A stretch of 9,323 nucleotides of DNA from Lachnospiraceae bacterium (GCA_028695945.1 JAQVIB010000069.1:1-9323); one strand, 5' to 3'. Counted from the first letter of the stretch, positions 1 through 5,498 are shown. Made by a program: numbers and translations. Notes: generated by a model from the sequence alone, not told the origin.

Positions 1-70
1 GTACTTACCAACTGTTTTCTTAATCCACTACTGAATTAATTGTCTTATTACGTTTCCCTTTTATGCCTTC

Positions 71-99
71 ATTATGCACTTAGGGAATTGAAAAGTCAA
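71..99 (-). promoter_or_regulatory. Sigma-A-type promoter for a gene beyond the left edge
   Basis: Read on the minus strand, a -35 TTGACT (94-99) and a -10 CATAAT (71-76) are separated by exactly 17 bases, close to the housekeeping consensus. Transcription would start near position 64 and run off the left edge, so the gene served is not visible. A DnaA-box-like TTATGCACT (72-80, plus strand) overlaps the -10, so DnaA binding could influence it. That regulatory link is inference. Confidence 0.6.
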
Positions 100-151
100 T
101 AATCCTAGATTTATTTTAGTGACTATACTAATTGCGTACAAACAATATGTA

Positions 152-706
152 TTACAAATAATTTTTAATAGCTTCAAGGTCATCCATGTAGGTTTGGCGA
201 AGGCTTTGGTTATATATAACCGCCGCAGGATGATACAGTGGAAAAATCCGCATTTCACCTACTTTAAGCAGCTTTCCGTGCACACTTCCTATAGTTATTT
301 TTTCATCTGAGGTAACTGCTTTAAGAGGAACATTACCCAATGTAACCACAAGCTTTGGCTTTATTGTGGATAACTCGTCCATAAGTAAGGGAATAAAATC
401 TTCTATTTCCTCTTTAGACGGCGGACGATTAATTGCGTTTCCTGTTTTGGCACTTATTTTTGTTGGACGAAGCTTTACGGTATTGGTTATGTATACATCA
501 TTTCTGCTAACCCCTGCTATTTTTAAAAATTCATCCAAATTTTTTCCCGCTTTACCCACAAATGGTCTGCCTTGTTTTTCCTCATCTCCACCTGGAGCCT
601 CACCTATTATAAAAATTTTAGCGTTTTTTTGTCCTTCGCCAAAAACCAACTTGTTATTTAGGTACTTATTAACGTAATATTGTTCATCTTTTTGTATAAA
701 TGCCAT
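152..706 (-). CDS. Uracil-DNA glycosylase, family-4-like, lacking Fe-S cysteines
   Basis: This 184-residue protein resembles family 4 uracil-DNA glycosylases, which excise uracil from DNA in base excision repair. Visible motifs are VFGEG (21-25), the active-site loop GEAPGGDE (35-42), PFVGKAG (48-54), ITNTVKLRP (73-81), NRPP (93-96), LG (113-114) and the uracil-binding YHP (158-160). Canonical family 4 enzymes hold a 4Fe-4S cluster with four cysteines. Here the usual KCRP is KLRP (Leu79), the later cysteine site near residue 104 is Phe, and the protein contains no cysteine at all. I chose the ATG at 706 because GGAGG lies 11 bases upstream. A TTG 33 bases earlier is also in frame but would place this ribosome site inside the gene. 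The fold assignment is firm. Activity on uracil is inferred, since the loss of the cluster could go with changed stability or substrate. Confidence 0.85.
   Translation of the reverse strand: MAFIQKDEQYYVNKYLNNKLVFGEGQKNAKIFIIGEAPGGDEEKQGRPFVGKAGKNLDEFLKIAGVSRNDVYITNTVKLRPTKISAKTGNAINRPPSKEEIEDFIPLLMDELSTIKPKLVVTLGNVPLKAVTSDEKITIGSVHGKLLKVGEMRIFPLYHPAAVIYNQSLRQTYMDDLEAIKNYL
365..373 (-). promoter_or_regulatory. DnaA box (exact TTATCCACA) inside the glycosylase gene
   Basis: An exact DnaA recognition 9-mer reads TTATCCACA on the minus strand. It lies in the coding region, about 360 bases left of the intergenic DnaA-box cluster, and could be an outlying member of that cluster or a chance match. 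Confidence 0.4.
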
Positions 707-861
707 GTTGTACACATCCTCCAAATAAGTTATACACAAAAAAGTGTAGTTATCCCCTCAAAATTGTGGATAACCTCATTATCTCAATTTTATTCAATCT
801 TTTTTATTCCCTATTTAGTTGCTATTTTACTTAATGCCACTAAATACTGAAATATATTGTG

Positions 862-1077
862 TATACTAAATATTATTATGTTTTAATTTGTAAATTACAC
901 ACAAACTATGGTGATAATTAGTTTGCAGTGGGCGTACAAAAAATTTAATAATTTTTTGTATAATAATCTGTAAGTCAATAGTAAAATTACTGTTTTTTAT
1001 CTTTATTTTACTTCCACCAAGCAAAATTTTATGAAATTTATACTAAATATTTTCAAAAAAGTAAAATTGCACACAAA
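862..1077. repeat. Two imperfect copies of an AT-rich module
   Basis: The 13-mer TATACTAAATATT occurs exactly at 862-874 and 1039-1051. Each copy is followed after 12 to 20 bases by AATT(A/G)CACACAAA (893-905 and about 1065-1077), which differs at a single base. The two copies are therefore 177 bases apart with slightly different internal spacing. They lie between the left and right DnaA-box groups. This may be an old local duplication or a repeated protein-binding element. Confidence 0.45.
935..960. repeat. AT-rich perfect inverted repeat, 11-bp arms
   Basis: TACAAAAAATT (935-945) and AATTTTTTGTA (950-960) are perfect reverse complements around a 4-base TAAT loop. The element lies near the centre of the AT-rich stretch between the DnaA-box groups. 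As an RNA hairpin it is weak because it contains almost no G-C pairs, so a melting element or a protein-binding palindrome fits better than a terminator. Confidence 0.5.
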
Positions 1078-1090
1078 AAGTTATGCACTC

Positions 1091-1113
1091 TATCCACAAA
1101 AACACTGTGGATA
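1091..1113. repeat. Inverted pair of DnaA boxes
   Basis: TATCCACA (1091-1098) and TGTGGATA (1106-1113) form 8-bp inverted arms around a 7-base spacer, so two DnaA boxes face each other immediately after the stop of the rhomboid gene. A run of T needed for an intrinsic terminator is missing in the minus direction, so this looks like a DNA-level arrangement. Confidence 0.5.
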
Positions 1114-1124
1114 ACTTCTGCAAA

Positions 1125-2231
1125 TCACCCTTTTGTGTTAATAAATTTTATATTTATCCACTCAATTATCAACCCTGTGGCTATTCCACCCAAATGTGCA
1201 AAGTTATCCACGCTAATGTCTACAAAACCCATAGCAATGCCTGCAATTGCCCAAAGTAAAATTGTAAAGAAATTAAGACCTTCCATTTCACGTCGATTAC
1301 TGCCAGTAAAAACAATCATTGCACCAATAATGCCAAAAATTGCACCCGACGCACCCACGGATATTCCACCAGTGAAGTACACACTGGCAATACTGCTAAA
1401 TAACCCAGATATGAAATATATTAATAAATATGAAATCTTGCCCAAATATTTTTCTGCCCTAGAACCAAAAATATACAACGACAAACAGTTATACCCAAGG
1501 TGAGTGATTCCTCCATGCAAAAACATAGATGTAATAAGGCGATAATATTCCTGATTATTAATAACTCTTTGGCTGTCATTTGCAAAACGCATGATAAACG
1601 ACGCTTCACTGCCTGTTAATTTTAGAAACGCCCAAACAATAATGTTAATAAAAATAAGGCTTATGGTTGCATGAATGTTGTAGGTTAAAACTGGCAATTT
1701 GCTTTTAGCACGATATTCATGTTCCAATGTATTTAGGTTCTCGTTTGAATTGCTATATATATTCACGTTTCCATTTTGCAAAAAACTCTGCTTTATTATC
1801 TCTGCTAAACTCACTATTTTAGTAGGCTGATTTTTTCCAACAACAAGCTGTTGCAAACTTATGTTAACTTTCCACCACACTTGGTTAATTTTTTCTCCTG
1901 TAACAATTTGTTTCTCATCTATGTAAGCTTGTACCTCATCATTGCTTGCACTTGTAACCAACAAGTTTAAACAGACGGCATAACTGCAATTCAATTTTTG
2001 TAGAGATTTTTCCATTTGATAGTTAAGAGGTTCTATAACCTTAGTTACTGTGCTAAGTGGCATTATATCCGCATTAATTATGTTAACCACGTACAGTACA
2101 GGGCTTAAATTCCGTACCATAGCAACAATTGGTGTTTCCCTGGTAAGCTCAATATTGTTTTTTGCTGAAACAATATGATAGTCATTTGCTATAAGCTGCT
2201 GGCACAGGGTTTTAGTAAATTCTGCATACAT
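1125..2231 (-). CDS. Rhomboid-family intramembrane serine protease
   Basis: This 368-residue membrane protein matches the rhomboid family, which cleaves transmembrane substrates within the bilayer. The family signature is clear: the oxyanion-region HGGITHLGYN (His239, Asn248), the catalytic serine in GASG (Ser295) and the catalytic histidine in AHLGG (His346). About six hydrophobic segments lie between roughly residue 184 and the C terminus. The first 180 residues form a soluble, mixed N-terminal region that I cannot assign; B. subtilis GluP also has a soluble N-terminal part, but homology is not shown here. The ATG start has AGGAG seven bases upstream, and a separate promoter lies at 2313-2341, so the gene is probably transcribed alone. 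Its substrate is unknown. Confidence 0.9.
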   Translation of the reverse strand: MYAEFTKTLCQQLIANDYHIVSAKNNIELTRETPIVAMVRNLSPVLYVVNIINADIMPLSTVTKVIEPLNYQMEKSLQKLNCSYAVCLNLLVTSASNDEVQAYIDEKQIVTGEKINQVWWKVNISLQQLVVGKNQPTKIVSLAEIIKQSFLQNGNVNIYSNSNENLNTLEHEYRAKSKLPVLTYNIHATISLIFINIIVWAFLKLTGSEASFIMRFANDSQRVINNQEYYRLITSMFLHGGITHLGYNCLSLYIFGSRAEKYLGKISYLLIYFISGLFSSIASVYFTGGISVGASGAIFGIIGAMIVFTGSNRREMEGLNFFTILLWAIAGIAMGFVDISVDNFAHLGGIATGLIIEWINIKFINTKG

Positions 2232-2312
2232 TATACTTCTCCTAGTCTTGTTATATTTTTTAAGGAAAACTCTGATTTAGTGCTATGAACGTTTCCTTAG
2301 ATGAATAGTGAA

Positions 2313-2341
2313 ATTTTATCACCTGTGCCTGCTGATGTCAA
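2313..2341 (-). promoter_or_regulatory. Sigma-A-type promoter of the rhomboid gene
   Basis: On the minus strand a perfect -35 TTGACA (2336-2341) is followed after 17 bases by -10 TAAAAT (2313-2318). The predicted start near 2306 gives a leader of about 75 bases before the rhomboid ATG at 2231. It lies after the bofA stop, which separates the rhomboid gene from the yaaL-bofA unit. Confidence 0.7.
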
Positions 2342-2377
2342 TTTATAGATTATTACCCTTCTAACTGTTAGTTTTAA

Positions 2378-2638
2378 CTATAAAATTGCCTGTATAAGTA
2401 TAAGTGCCAAAAAACCTGGCAAACCCAAAACACCAATAAAGCCAACTGTAAGCAAATTTATACCAACAGCTACGCCAAGTGGTGCAAGAACATAGTTTGA
2501 AGCCATAAGTGCCACTGCCCCAATTGCGGAATTTAGAATAATTCCTAGTAATACCTTTAGTGGCTTAGCCATAACAAGCAGTGAGATTAGTGCAAGGCAC
2601 ACTACAATCATTGAAACTATAATTGTTATTGAGTCCAT
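2378..2638 (-). CDS. bofA: BofA-family pro-sigma-K processing inhibitor
   Basis: This 86-residue protein is almost entirely hydrophobic and matches the BofA family. In B. subtilis BofA sits in the outer forespore membrane with SpoIVFA and inhibits the protease SpoIVFB until engulfed-spore signalling allows pro-sigma-K processing. Family features are KPLK followed by LGIILNSAIG (25-40), the conserved Asn in GINLLT (59-64) and the ending GVLGLPGFLALILIQ (69-83). There are about three membrane segments. The ATG is preceded by GGAGG at nine bases, directly after the stop of the yaaL-like gene (18 bases between stop and start), so the two are co-translated from one transcript. Many clostridia carry BofA without a complete SpoIVF system, so its exact role here is uncertain. 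Its presence supports a spore-forming host. Confidence 0.85.
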   Translation of the reverse strand: MDSITIIVSMIVVCLALISLLVMAKPLKVLLGIILNSAIGAVALMASNYVLAPLGVAVGINLLTVGFIGVLGLPGFLALILIQAIL

Positions 2639-2656
2639 AACCGCATTCCTCCATTT

Positions 2657-2923
2657 TTACTGTGCCGATGCCTTACCTGCACTGCTAAATGCAACTAATC
2701 CCTCTTTTTTTGCACGTTTAAGATAATACTGATAGCGTTTATTCAGCGCTGTTAGCTCATAAATATAACTGTCAATGAGGCATTCATCTGTTACAAGGTT
2801 TAAATTTTGACGTGTTGCCTTCATCTGCCTATTTATTTCCTCAATATGCTTAATAAGCTCTTCCTGTTCAGATGGTCCTTGGGTCGGTTTAGTATTAAAA
2901 AGAGTTGGCACTTTTATATCCAT
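2657..2923 (-). CDS. YaaL-like DUF2508 family protein
   Basis: This 88-residue charged protein is predicted to be helical and cytosolic. I assign it to the DUF2508 (YaaL) family from the spaced pattern of a helix, then DECLIDSYIYELTA (about 45-58), then an aromatic-basic end KRYQYYLKRAKKEG, and from its place directly before bofA, the same order as in B. subtilis (recR, yaaL, bofA). No biochemical function is known. I chose the ATG at 2923 because GGAGG lies five bases upstream. A GTG four codons earlier is in frame but overlaps that ribosome site. Unlike in B. subtilis no recR precedes it; the upstream gene is a transporter ending at a terminator. Confidence 0.75.
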   Translation of the reverse strand: MDIKVPTLFNTKPTQGPSEQEELIKHIEEINRQMKATRQNLNLVTDECLIDSYIYELTALNKRYQYYLKRAKKEGLVAFSSAGKASAQ

Positions 2924-2976
2924 ATATACCTCCACATAATTCTTATATTTTCTATTACTAATATAAGTGAATTTGT

Positions 2977-2989
2977 GGAATATTATTCC
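2977..2989. promoter_or_regulatory. 13-bp palindrome upstream of yaaL-bofA
   Basis: GGAATA and TATTCC flank a single central T, a perfect palindrome 54 bases upstream of the yaaL-like ATG. The interval 2924-3000 must contain the promoter of the yaaL-bofA unit, but no clear -35/-10 pair is visible, which would suit a sporulation sigma factor. The palindrome may be an operator or chance. Confidence 0.3.
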
Positions 2990-3000
2990 TATATTTTAGC

Positions 3001-3043
3001 AAAAAATTAAGACTTCCCTTTTTTTCAGAGAAGTCTTAATTTT
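3001..3043 (-). terminator. Intrinsic terminator of the NusG-II/Gx transporter unit
   Basis: Perfect 14-bp arms (3003-3016 and 3030-3043, core AAGACTTC/GAAGTCTT) enclose a 13-base loop. In the minus direction the stem is followed by a run of six T (complement of 3001-3006), which fits termination of transcripts coming from the Gx transporter gene about 35 bases upstream. In the plus direction the T run is part of the stem and is followed by AATAA, so it would be weaker there. Confidence 0.85.
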
Positions 3044-3077
3044 AATAACAAAGTAAAAACCAAGGTTTATCTTCATT

Positions 3078-3566
3078 CTAAATTCTATTTTGAAGATACT
3101 TTGTGCAGTAGCTAGCTACAACACCAATTGCAAAACCTGTTGCAACACCGCTTACCATAAGCACTGGCACTAAATAAACAACCACCGTACGCCCTAAAAT
3201 AATAATAGCCACTGCTATCTGTCCTAAATTGTGGAAAATTCCACCCAAAACACTTACACCAATGGTACTCATTTTATCACTTTTCATTGCTAGTACCATT
3301 ACTATGTAGCTTAAAAATGCACCAGCCATGCTATACCAAAATCCAAGAAACCCTCTAAACAGCAGTGCTGAAATAAATACTCTTATGATAGAAATATAAA
3401 AAGCTTCCTTTGTACCCATTACATAAAGGGCAAGCAAAACTATCACATTAGATAAACCAAGCTTTATTCCCGGTACAGGCAATGGTACAGGTATTATTGC
3501 CTCAACATAGCCCATCAATATTGAAAGTGCGGCGAATATGCCATAATATGCTACCTTTTTTCTCAT
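3078..3566 (-). CDS. Gx transporter family membrane protein
   Basis: This 162-residue integral membrane protein belongs to the Gx transporter family (Pfam Hpre_diP_synt_I, historically named heptaprenyl diphosphate synthase component I). Seen here are about five hydrophobic segments and the family signature PGIKLGLSN (32-40) after the first membrane helix, followed by a conserved HNLGQ (about 112-116). The family resembles substrate-binding S components of ECF vitamin transporters, so a role in uptake of a redox cofactor precursor is possible but unproven; the old enzyme name should not be taken as a function. It starts 12 bases after the NusG domain II gene, with a ribosome site GGTGG before ATG, and ends ahead of a strong terminator, so the two genes form one unit. 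Confidence 0.85.
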   Translation of the reverse strand: MRKKVAYYGIFAALSILMGYVEAIIPVPLPVPGIKLGLSNVIVLLALYVMGTKEAFYISIIRVFISALLFRGFLGFWYSMAGAFLSYIVMVLAMKSDKMSTIGVSVLGGIFHNLGQIAVAIIILGRTVVVYLVPVLMVSGVATGFAIGVVASYCTKYLQNRI

Positions 3567-3578
3567 TTTCCACCCACC

Positions 3579-3944
3579 TTACTGCACTACTGCATCAACT
3601 GAATTTTCATTTCCACCTTCTATTTCCACCACTACTTTGTGTGGTAAGCAAGTTATACTTTCTTTTCTAAAGGAAATAGGTTTGTGGTTAACGCAAATTT
3701 TATCTGGGCAATCTGCATCAATTATCTCTGCCTTGCCATCTTTCACTACTACAATATTATATCCATGTTCTGTTTCCACCCTATATTCAGTATCCTGCAA
3801 GAGACTTAAGCGAGCTTTCTCAACTCCATTTACATACACTACAGCAACGCCACCTGGTGTATCTGCCCTTAGCAGACCCGAAAAATATAGTCCGCCAGCA
3901 ACCGCCAAAGCCACCAGCACCACTACAACATCCCATCTCTTCAA
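3579..3944 (-). CDS. NusG domain II-containing membrane-anchored protein
   Basis: This 121-residue protein has one N-terminal membrane segment (about residues 5-24) and an extracytoplasmic NusG_II domain (about 30-115). The family signature DADCPDKICVNHKPIS (77-92) and the later CLPHKVVVEI (99-108) are intact, with cysteines at 79, 84 and 99. Despite the name this family is not the transcription factor NusG; it is found near Gx transporters and FMN-binding or ApbE proteins in anaerobes, which suggests a redox or flavin-related role at the membrane (inference). The start is a TTG with AGGATG upstream. There is an in-frame stop three codons before it and no in-frame ATG nearby, so the TTG is well supported. 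The gene begins just after the serS terminator, and no convincing promoter was found in that 53-bp gap. Confidence 0.85.
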   Translation of the reverse strand: MKRWDVVVVLVALAVAGGLYFSGLLRADTPGGVAVVYVNGVEKARLSLLQDTEYRVETEHGYNIVVVKDGKAEIIDADCPDKICVNHKPISFRKESITCLPHKVVVEIEGGNENSVDAVVQ

Positions 3945-3961
3945 GAAGAATCATCCTATTC

Positions 3962-3990
3962 TAAAAACAGGTGCCTTACAAAAGGCACCT
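3962..3990 (-). terminator. Intrinsic terminator of serS
   Basis: Perfect 9-bp arms AGGTGCCTT (3969-3977) and AAGGCACCT (3982-3990) enclose a 4-base loop. In the minus direction the stem is followed by G and five T. It lies eight bases after the serS stop codon and separates serS from the NusG domain II gene, whose expression may rely partly on readthrough. Confidence 0.88.
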
Positions 3991-3997
3991 TAAAGTT

Positions 3998-5272
3998 TTA
4001 TTTAGTAATTTTTTCAAGACCGCCCATATAAGGTCTTAAAACCTCTGGTATAAGAATTGAACCGTCTGCCTGCTGACAATTTTCTAAAATTGCTGCTGTT
4101 GTACGACCTACTGCAAGACCACTTCCGTTAAGTGTATGCACAAATCTTGCTTTATCTTTTACGCTGTCTTTAAATTTAATATTTGCTCTTCTTGCCTGAA
4201 AATCTTCAAAATCTGAACAGCTTGAAATTTCAACATAACGGTTGTAACTTGGCATCCAAACTTCAATGTCGTATGTCATAGCTGAACTAAAGCCAAGGTC
4301 ACCGCCGCAAAGACGAACAACTCTGTAAGGTAACCCTAAAAGCTGCAAAATTTCTTCTGCATCATTAGTAAGCTTTTCAAGCTCTGCATAGCTATCTTCT
4401 GGTTTTGTAAACTTAACCATTTCCACCTTATTAAACTGGTGCTGACGGATAAGACCTCTTGTGTCACGTCCTGCTGAACCTGCTTCTGCACGGAAACATG
4501 CTGTGTATGCGGTATGCTTAATAGGAAGATCGCTTCCACTTAAAATCATATCTGCATACATATTTGTAACTGGAACCTCTGCTGTAGGAACGAGGAAATA
4601 GTCTGTTCCTGCAACCTTAAATGCATCTTCTTCAAACTTTGGAAGCTGCCCTGTACCTGTCATGGATTTTCTGTTTACCATAAAAGGTGGAAATACTTCG
4701 GTATAGCCATGTTTTTCTGTATGTGTATCAAGCATAAAGTTCATTATTGCTCTTTCAAGCCTTGCTGCTGCACCCTTGTATATAGTAAAACGTGCACCTG
4801 TTATTTTTGCCGCTGTAGCTGGGTCAAGGAAACCGTAATCATCGCCAATTTCCCAGTGTGGCTTTGGCTCAAAATCGAATTTTGTTGGCTCGCCCCATTT
4901 TCTCATTTCAAAATTATCTTTATCATCCGCACCAGCTGGCACTAAATCGCAAGGTGTGTTAGGTAATGTATACATAAATGTTTCAAGTTCAGCATCTACC
5001 GCTGCAACTTTAGCATCAAGTTCTTTAATTTGGTCTGCAAGAGTTTTCATCTCTGCCATAAGTGCTGTTGTATCTTTTCCTTCTTTTTTAAGCTTTGGAA
5101 TTTCCTTAGAGTCAGCATTTTGCTTGCTTTTAAGTTCCTCAACCTGCCCAATAAGCTCTCTTCTGGTTTTGTCCATATCAACGAAGGCTTCTAAATTATA
5201 TTCCTTGTTTCTTTTTGCAAGTGCTGCCTTAACCTTATCAAAATCTGATCTTAATAACTTTACATCTAACAT
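3998..5272 (-). CDS. serS: Seryl-tRNA synthetase
   Basis: This 424-residue enzyme charges tRNA-Ser (and tRNA-Sec) with serine using ATP in the cytosol. The length is normal for bacterial SerRS. It starts with the family's MLDVKLLR, followed by the long antiparallel coiled-coil arm (about 30-100) that grips the tRNA variable arm. The class II catalytic core follows, with the serine-binding TAE (230-232), motif 2 FRAEAGSAGRDTRGL (260-274) and motif 3 with GSGLAVGRTTAAILE (383-397). No residue appears missing. GGAGG lies seven bases before the ATG. I find no T-box sequence (UGGNACCGCG) in the upstream 226 bases, so the common clostridial T-box control is not seen. It lies downstream of parA-parB-DUF4446 as in other Clostridia, and ends at a strong terminator. 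Confidence 0.97.
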   Translation of the reverse strand: MLDVKLLRSDFDKVKAALAKRNKEYNLEAFVDMDKTRRELIGQVEELKSKQNADSKEIPKLKKEGKDTTALMAEMKTLADQIKELDAKVAAVDAELETFMYTLPNTPCDLVPAGADDKDNFEMRKWGEPTKFDFEPKPHWEIGDDYGFLDPATAAKITGARFTIYKGAAARLERAIMNFMLDTHTEKHGYTEVFPPFMVNRKSMTGTGQLPKFEEDAFKVAGTDYFLVPTAEVPVTNMYADMILSGSDLPIKHTAYTACFRAEAGSAGRDTRGLIRQHQFNKVEMVKFTKPEDSYAELEKLTNDAEEILQLLGLPYRVVRLCGGDLGFSSAMTYDIEVWMPSYNRYVEISSCSDFEDFQARRANIKFKDSVKDKARFVHTLNGSGLAVGRTTAAILENCQQADGSILIPEVLRPYMGGLEKITK

Positions 5273-5330
5273 ACTATTTCCTCCCGCTAGTTTTAAGCTT
5301 ATTCTTATTTTTTCCGTATTTTGGTTTTTA

Positions 5331-5345
5331 ATTCATTAAATGAAT
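5331..5345. promoter_or_regulatory. 15-bp palindrome between serS and the putative small RNA
   Basis: ATTCATT and AATGAAT flank one central A. The site lies 59 bases upstream of the serS ATG and only a few bases before the predicted -35 of the opposite-strand RNA. It could be a shared operator for both transcripts. AT-rich palindromes also arise by chance. Confidence 0.3.
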
Positions 5346-5348
5346 ATT

Positions 5349-5377
5349 TTGTTTACTTGGGGCAATAATATTAATAT
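5349..5377 (+). promoter_or_regulatory. Candidate plus-strand promoter for the small RNA
   Basis: TTGTTT (5349-5354) and TAATAT (5372-5377) are 17 bases apart, and an alternative TTTACT (5352-5357) with TATACC (5375-5380) also has 17-base spacing. Each is a moderate match. Predicted start is about 5384, which places the structured element and its terminator directly downstream. Confidence 0.4.
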
Positions 5378-5383
5378 ACCGTT

Positions 5384-5472
5384 TATGGTGACACGGACTG
5401 CAACGGTGCATCCTTGTCCATTTTGGTGTATTCCGAAAATCAATCCCCCCGATTTTCGGATTTTAATTTTTT
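5384..5472 (+). ncRNA. Putative orphan small RNA with terminator hairpin
   Basis: A stretch visibly richer in G and C than its surroundings lies in the gap between the DUF4446 gene and serS, opposite to all genes. On the plus strand it folds into a compound stem: ACAC (5391-5394) with GTGT (5426-5429), GGAC (5395-5398) with GTCC (5416-5419), and TGCA (5399-5402) with TGCA (5407-5410), closed by loop ACGG, with bulges only on the 3' side (TCCTT and ATTTTG). A second, perfect 10-bp stem (5432-5441 with 5451-5460) has the loop AATCCCCCC and is followed by TTTTAATTTTTT, an intrinsic terminator that works only in the plus direction. The unpaired TCCTT and C6 loop could pair with Shine-Dalgarno sequences, as C-rich loops of several Firmicute trans-acting small RNAs do. 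I do not recognise an RNA family. No open reading frame with a ribosome site is apparent in it. A riboswitch of serS is less likely because the T run is on the other strand. Confidence 0.5.
5432..5472 (+). terminator. Plus-strand intrinsic terminator with C6 loop
   Basis: Arms TCCGAAAATC (5432-5441) and GATTTTCGGA (5451-5460) are perfectly complementary, with a 9-base loop ending in six C, followed by TTTT, AA and TTTTTT. In the minus direction no T run follows, so it is directional. No plus-strand protein gene precedes it, which implies a non-coding transcript. Confidence 0.7.
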
Positions 5473-5498
5473 AGGCAACAAAAATAATGTATTATGGC

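Larger units (their letters stand above)
707..1124. promoter_or_regulatory. Intergenic DnaA-box cluster flanking an AT-rich core
   Basis: This 418-bp gap contains no credible coding sequence. The left edge has TTATACACA (730-738, plus) facing an exact TTATCCACA (765-773, minus). The right edge has TTATGCACT (1081-1089, plus), CTATCCACA (1090-1098, plus) and an exact TTATCCACA (1106-1114, minus). A one-mismatch box lies at 858-866 (minus). Two further one-mismatch boxes lie just inside the rhomboid gene (1154-1162 and 1204-1212, plus). Between the two groups are about 300 very AT-rich bases with an inverted repeat and a duplicated motif. Boxes flanking an AT-rich stretch are the plan of bacterial origins, but no dnaA, dnaN or rpmH is present, and every gene to the right would face a fork leaving this site head-on. 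A DnaA-binding or titrating locus, or a regulator of the flanking genes, is therefore more likely than the main origin. No clear promoter for the glycosylase gene was found here. Confidence 0.6.

Noticed and set aside
1..64. T-box leader or other riboswitch after the left-edge promoter
   Set aside because: About 64 bases of leader show a purine-rich start loosely like stem I, but AGAGAG and GGUG elements are lacking and the rest is outside the window.
208..221. 14-bp palindrome GGTTATATATAACC
   Set aside because: It lies inside the glycosylase gene and encodes conserved-region residues after the YHP motif; a chance palindrome is likely.
707..1124. The main chromosomal origin oriC
   Set aside because: DnaA boxes and an AT-rich core fit, but no dnaA, dnaN or rpmH is adjacent and all genes to the right, including parAB and serS, would face the fork head-on. 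Gene direction does not switch at this site.
2361..2376. Terminator after bofA
   Set aside because: CTAAC/GTTAG gives only a 5-bp stem and no T run follows in the minus direction.
3637..3993. Plus-strand open frame opposite the NusG domain II gene
   Set aside because: It has no ribosome site, a low-complexity Thr/Ser-rich product and lies opposite a gene with an intact family signature.
4956..5339. Plus-strand open frame opposite the serS coiled-coil region
   Set aside because: The Ser-rich hydrophobic product mirrors the codons of the SerRS coiled coil; there is no ribosome site and no recognisable domain.
5273..5498. T-box riboswitch upstream of serS
   Set aside because: The conserved T-box sequence UGGNACCGCG is absent on the minus strand, and the only strong hairpin has its T run on the plus strand.
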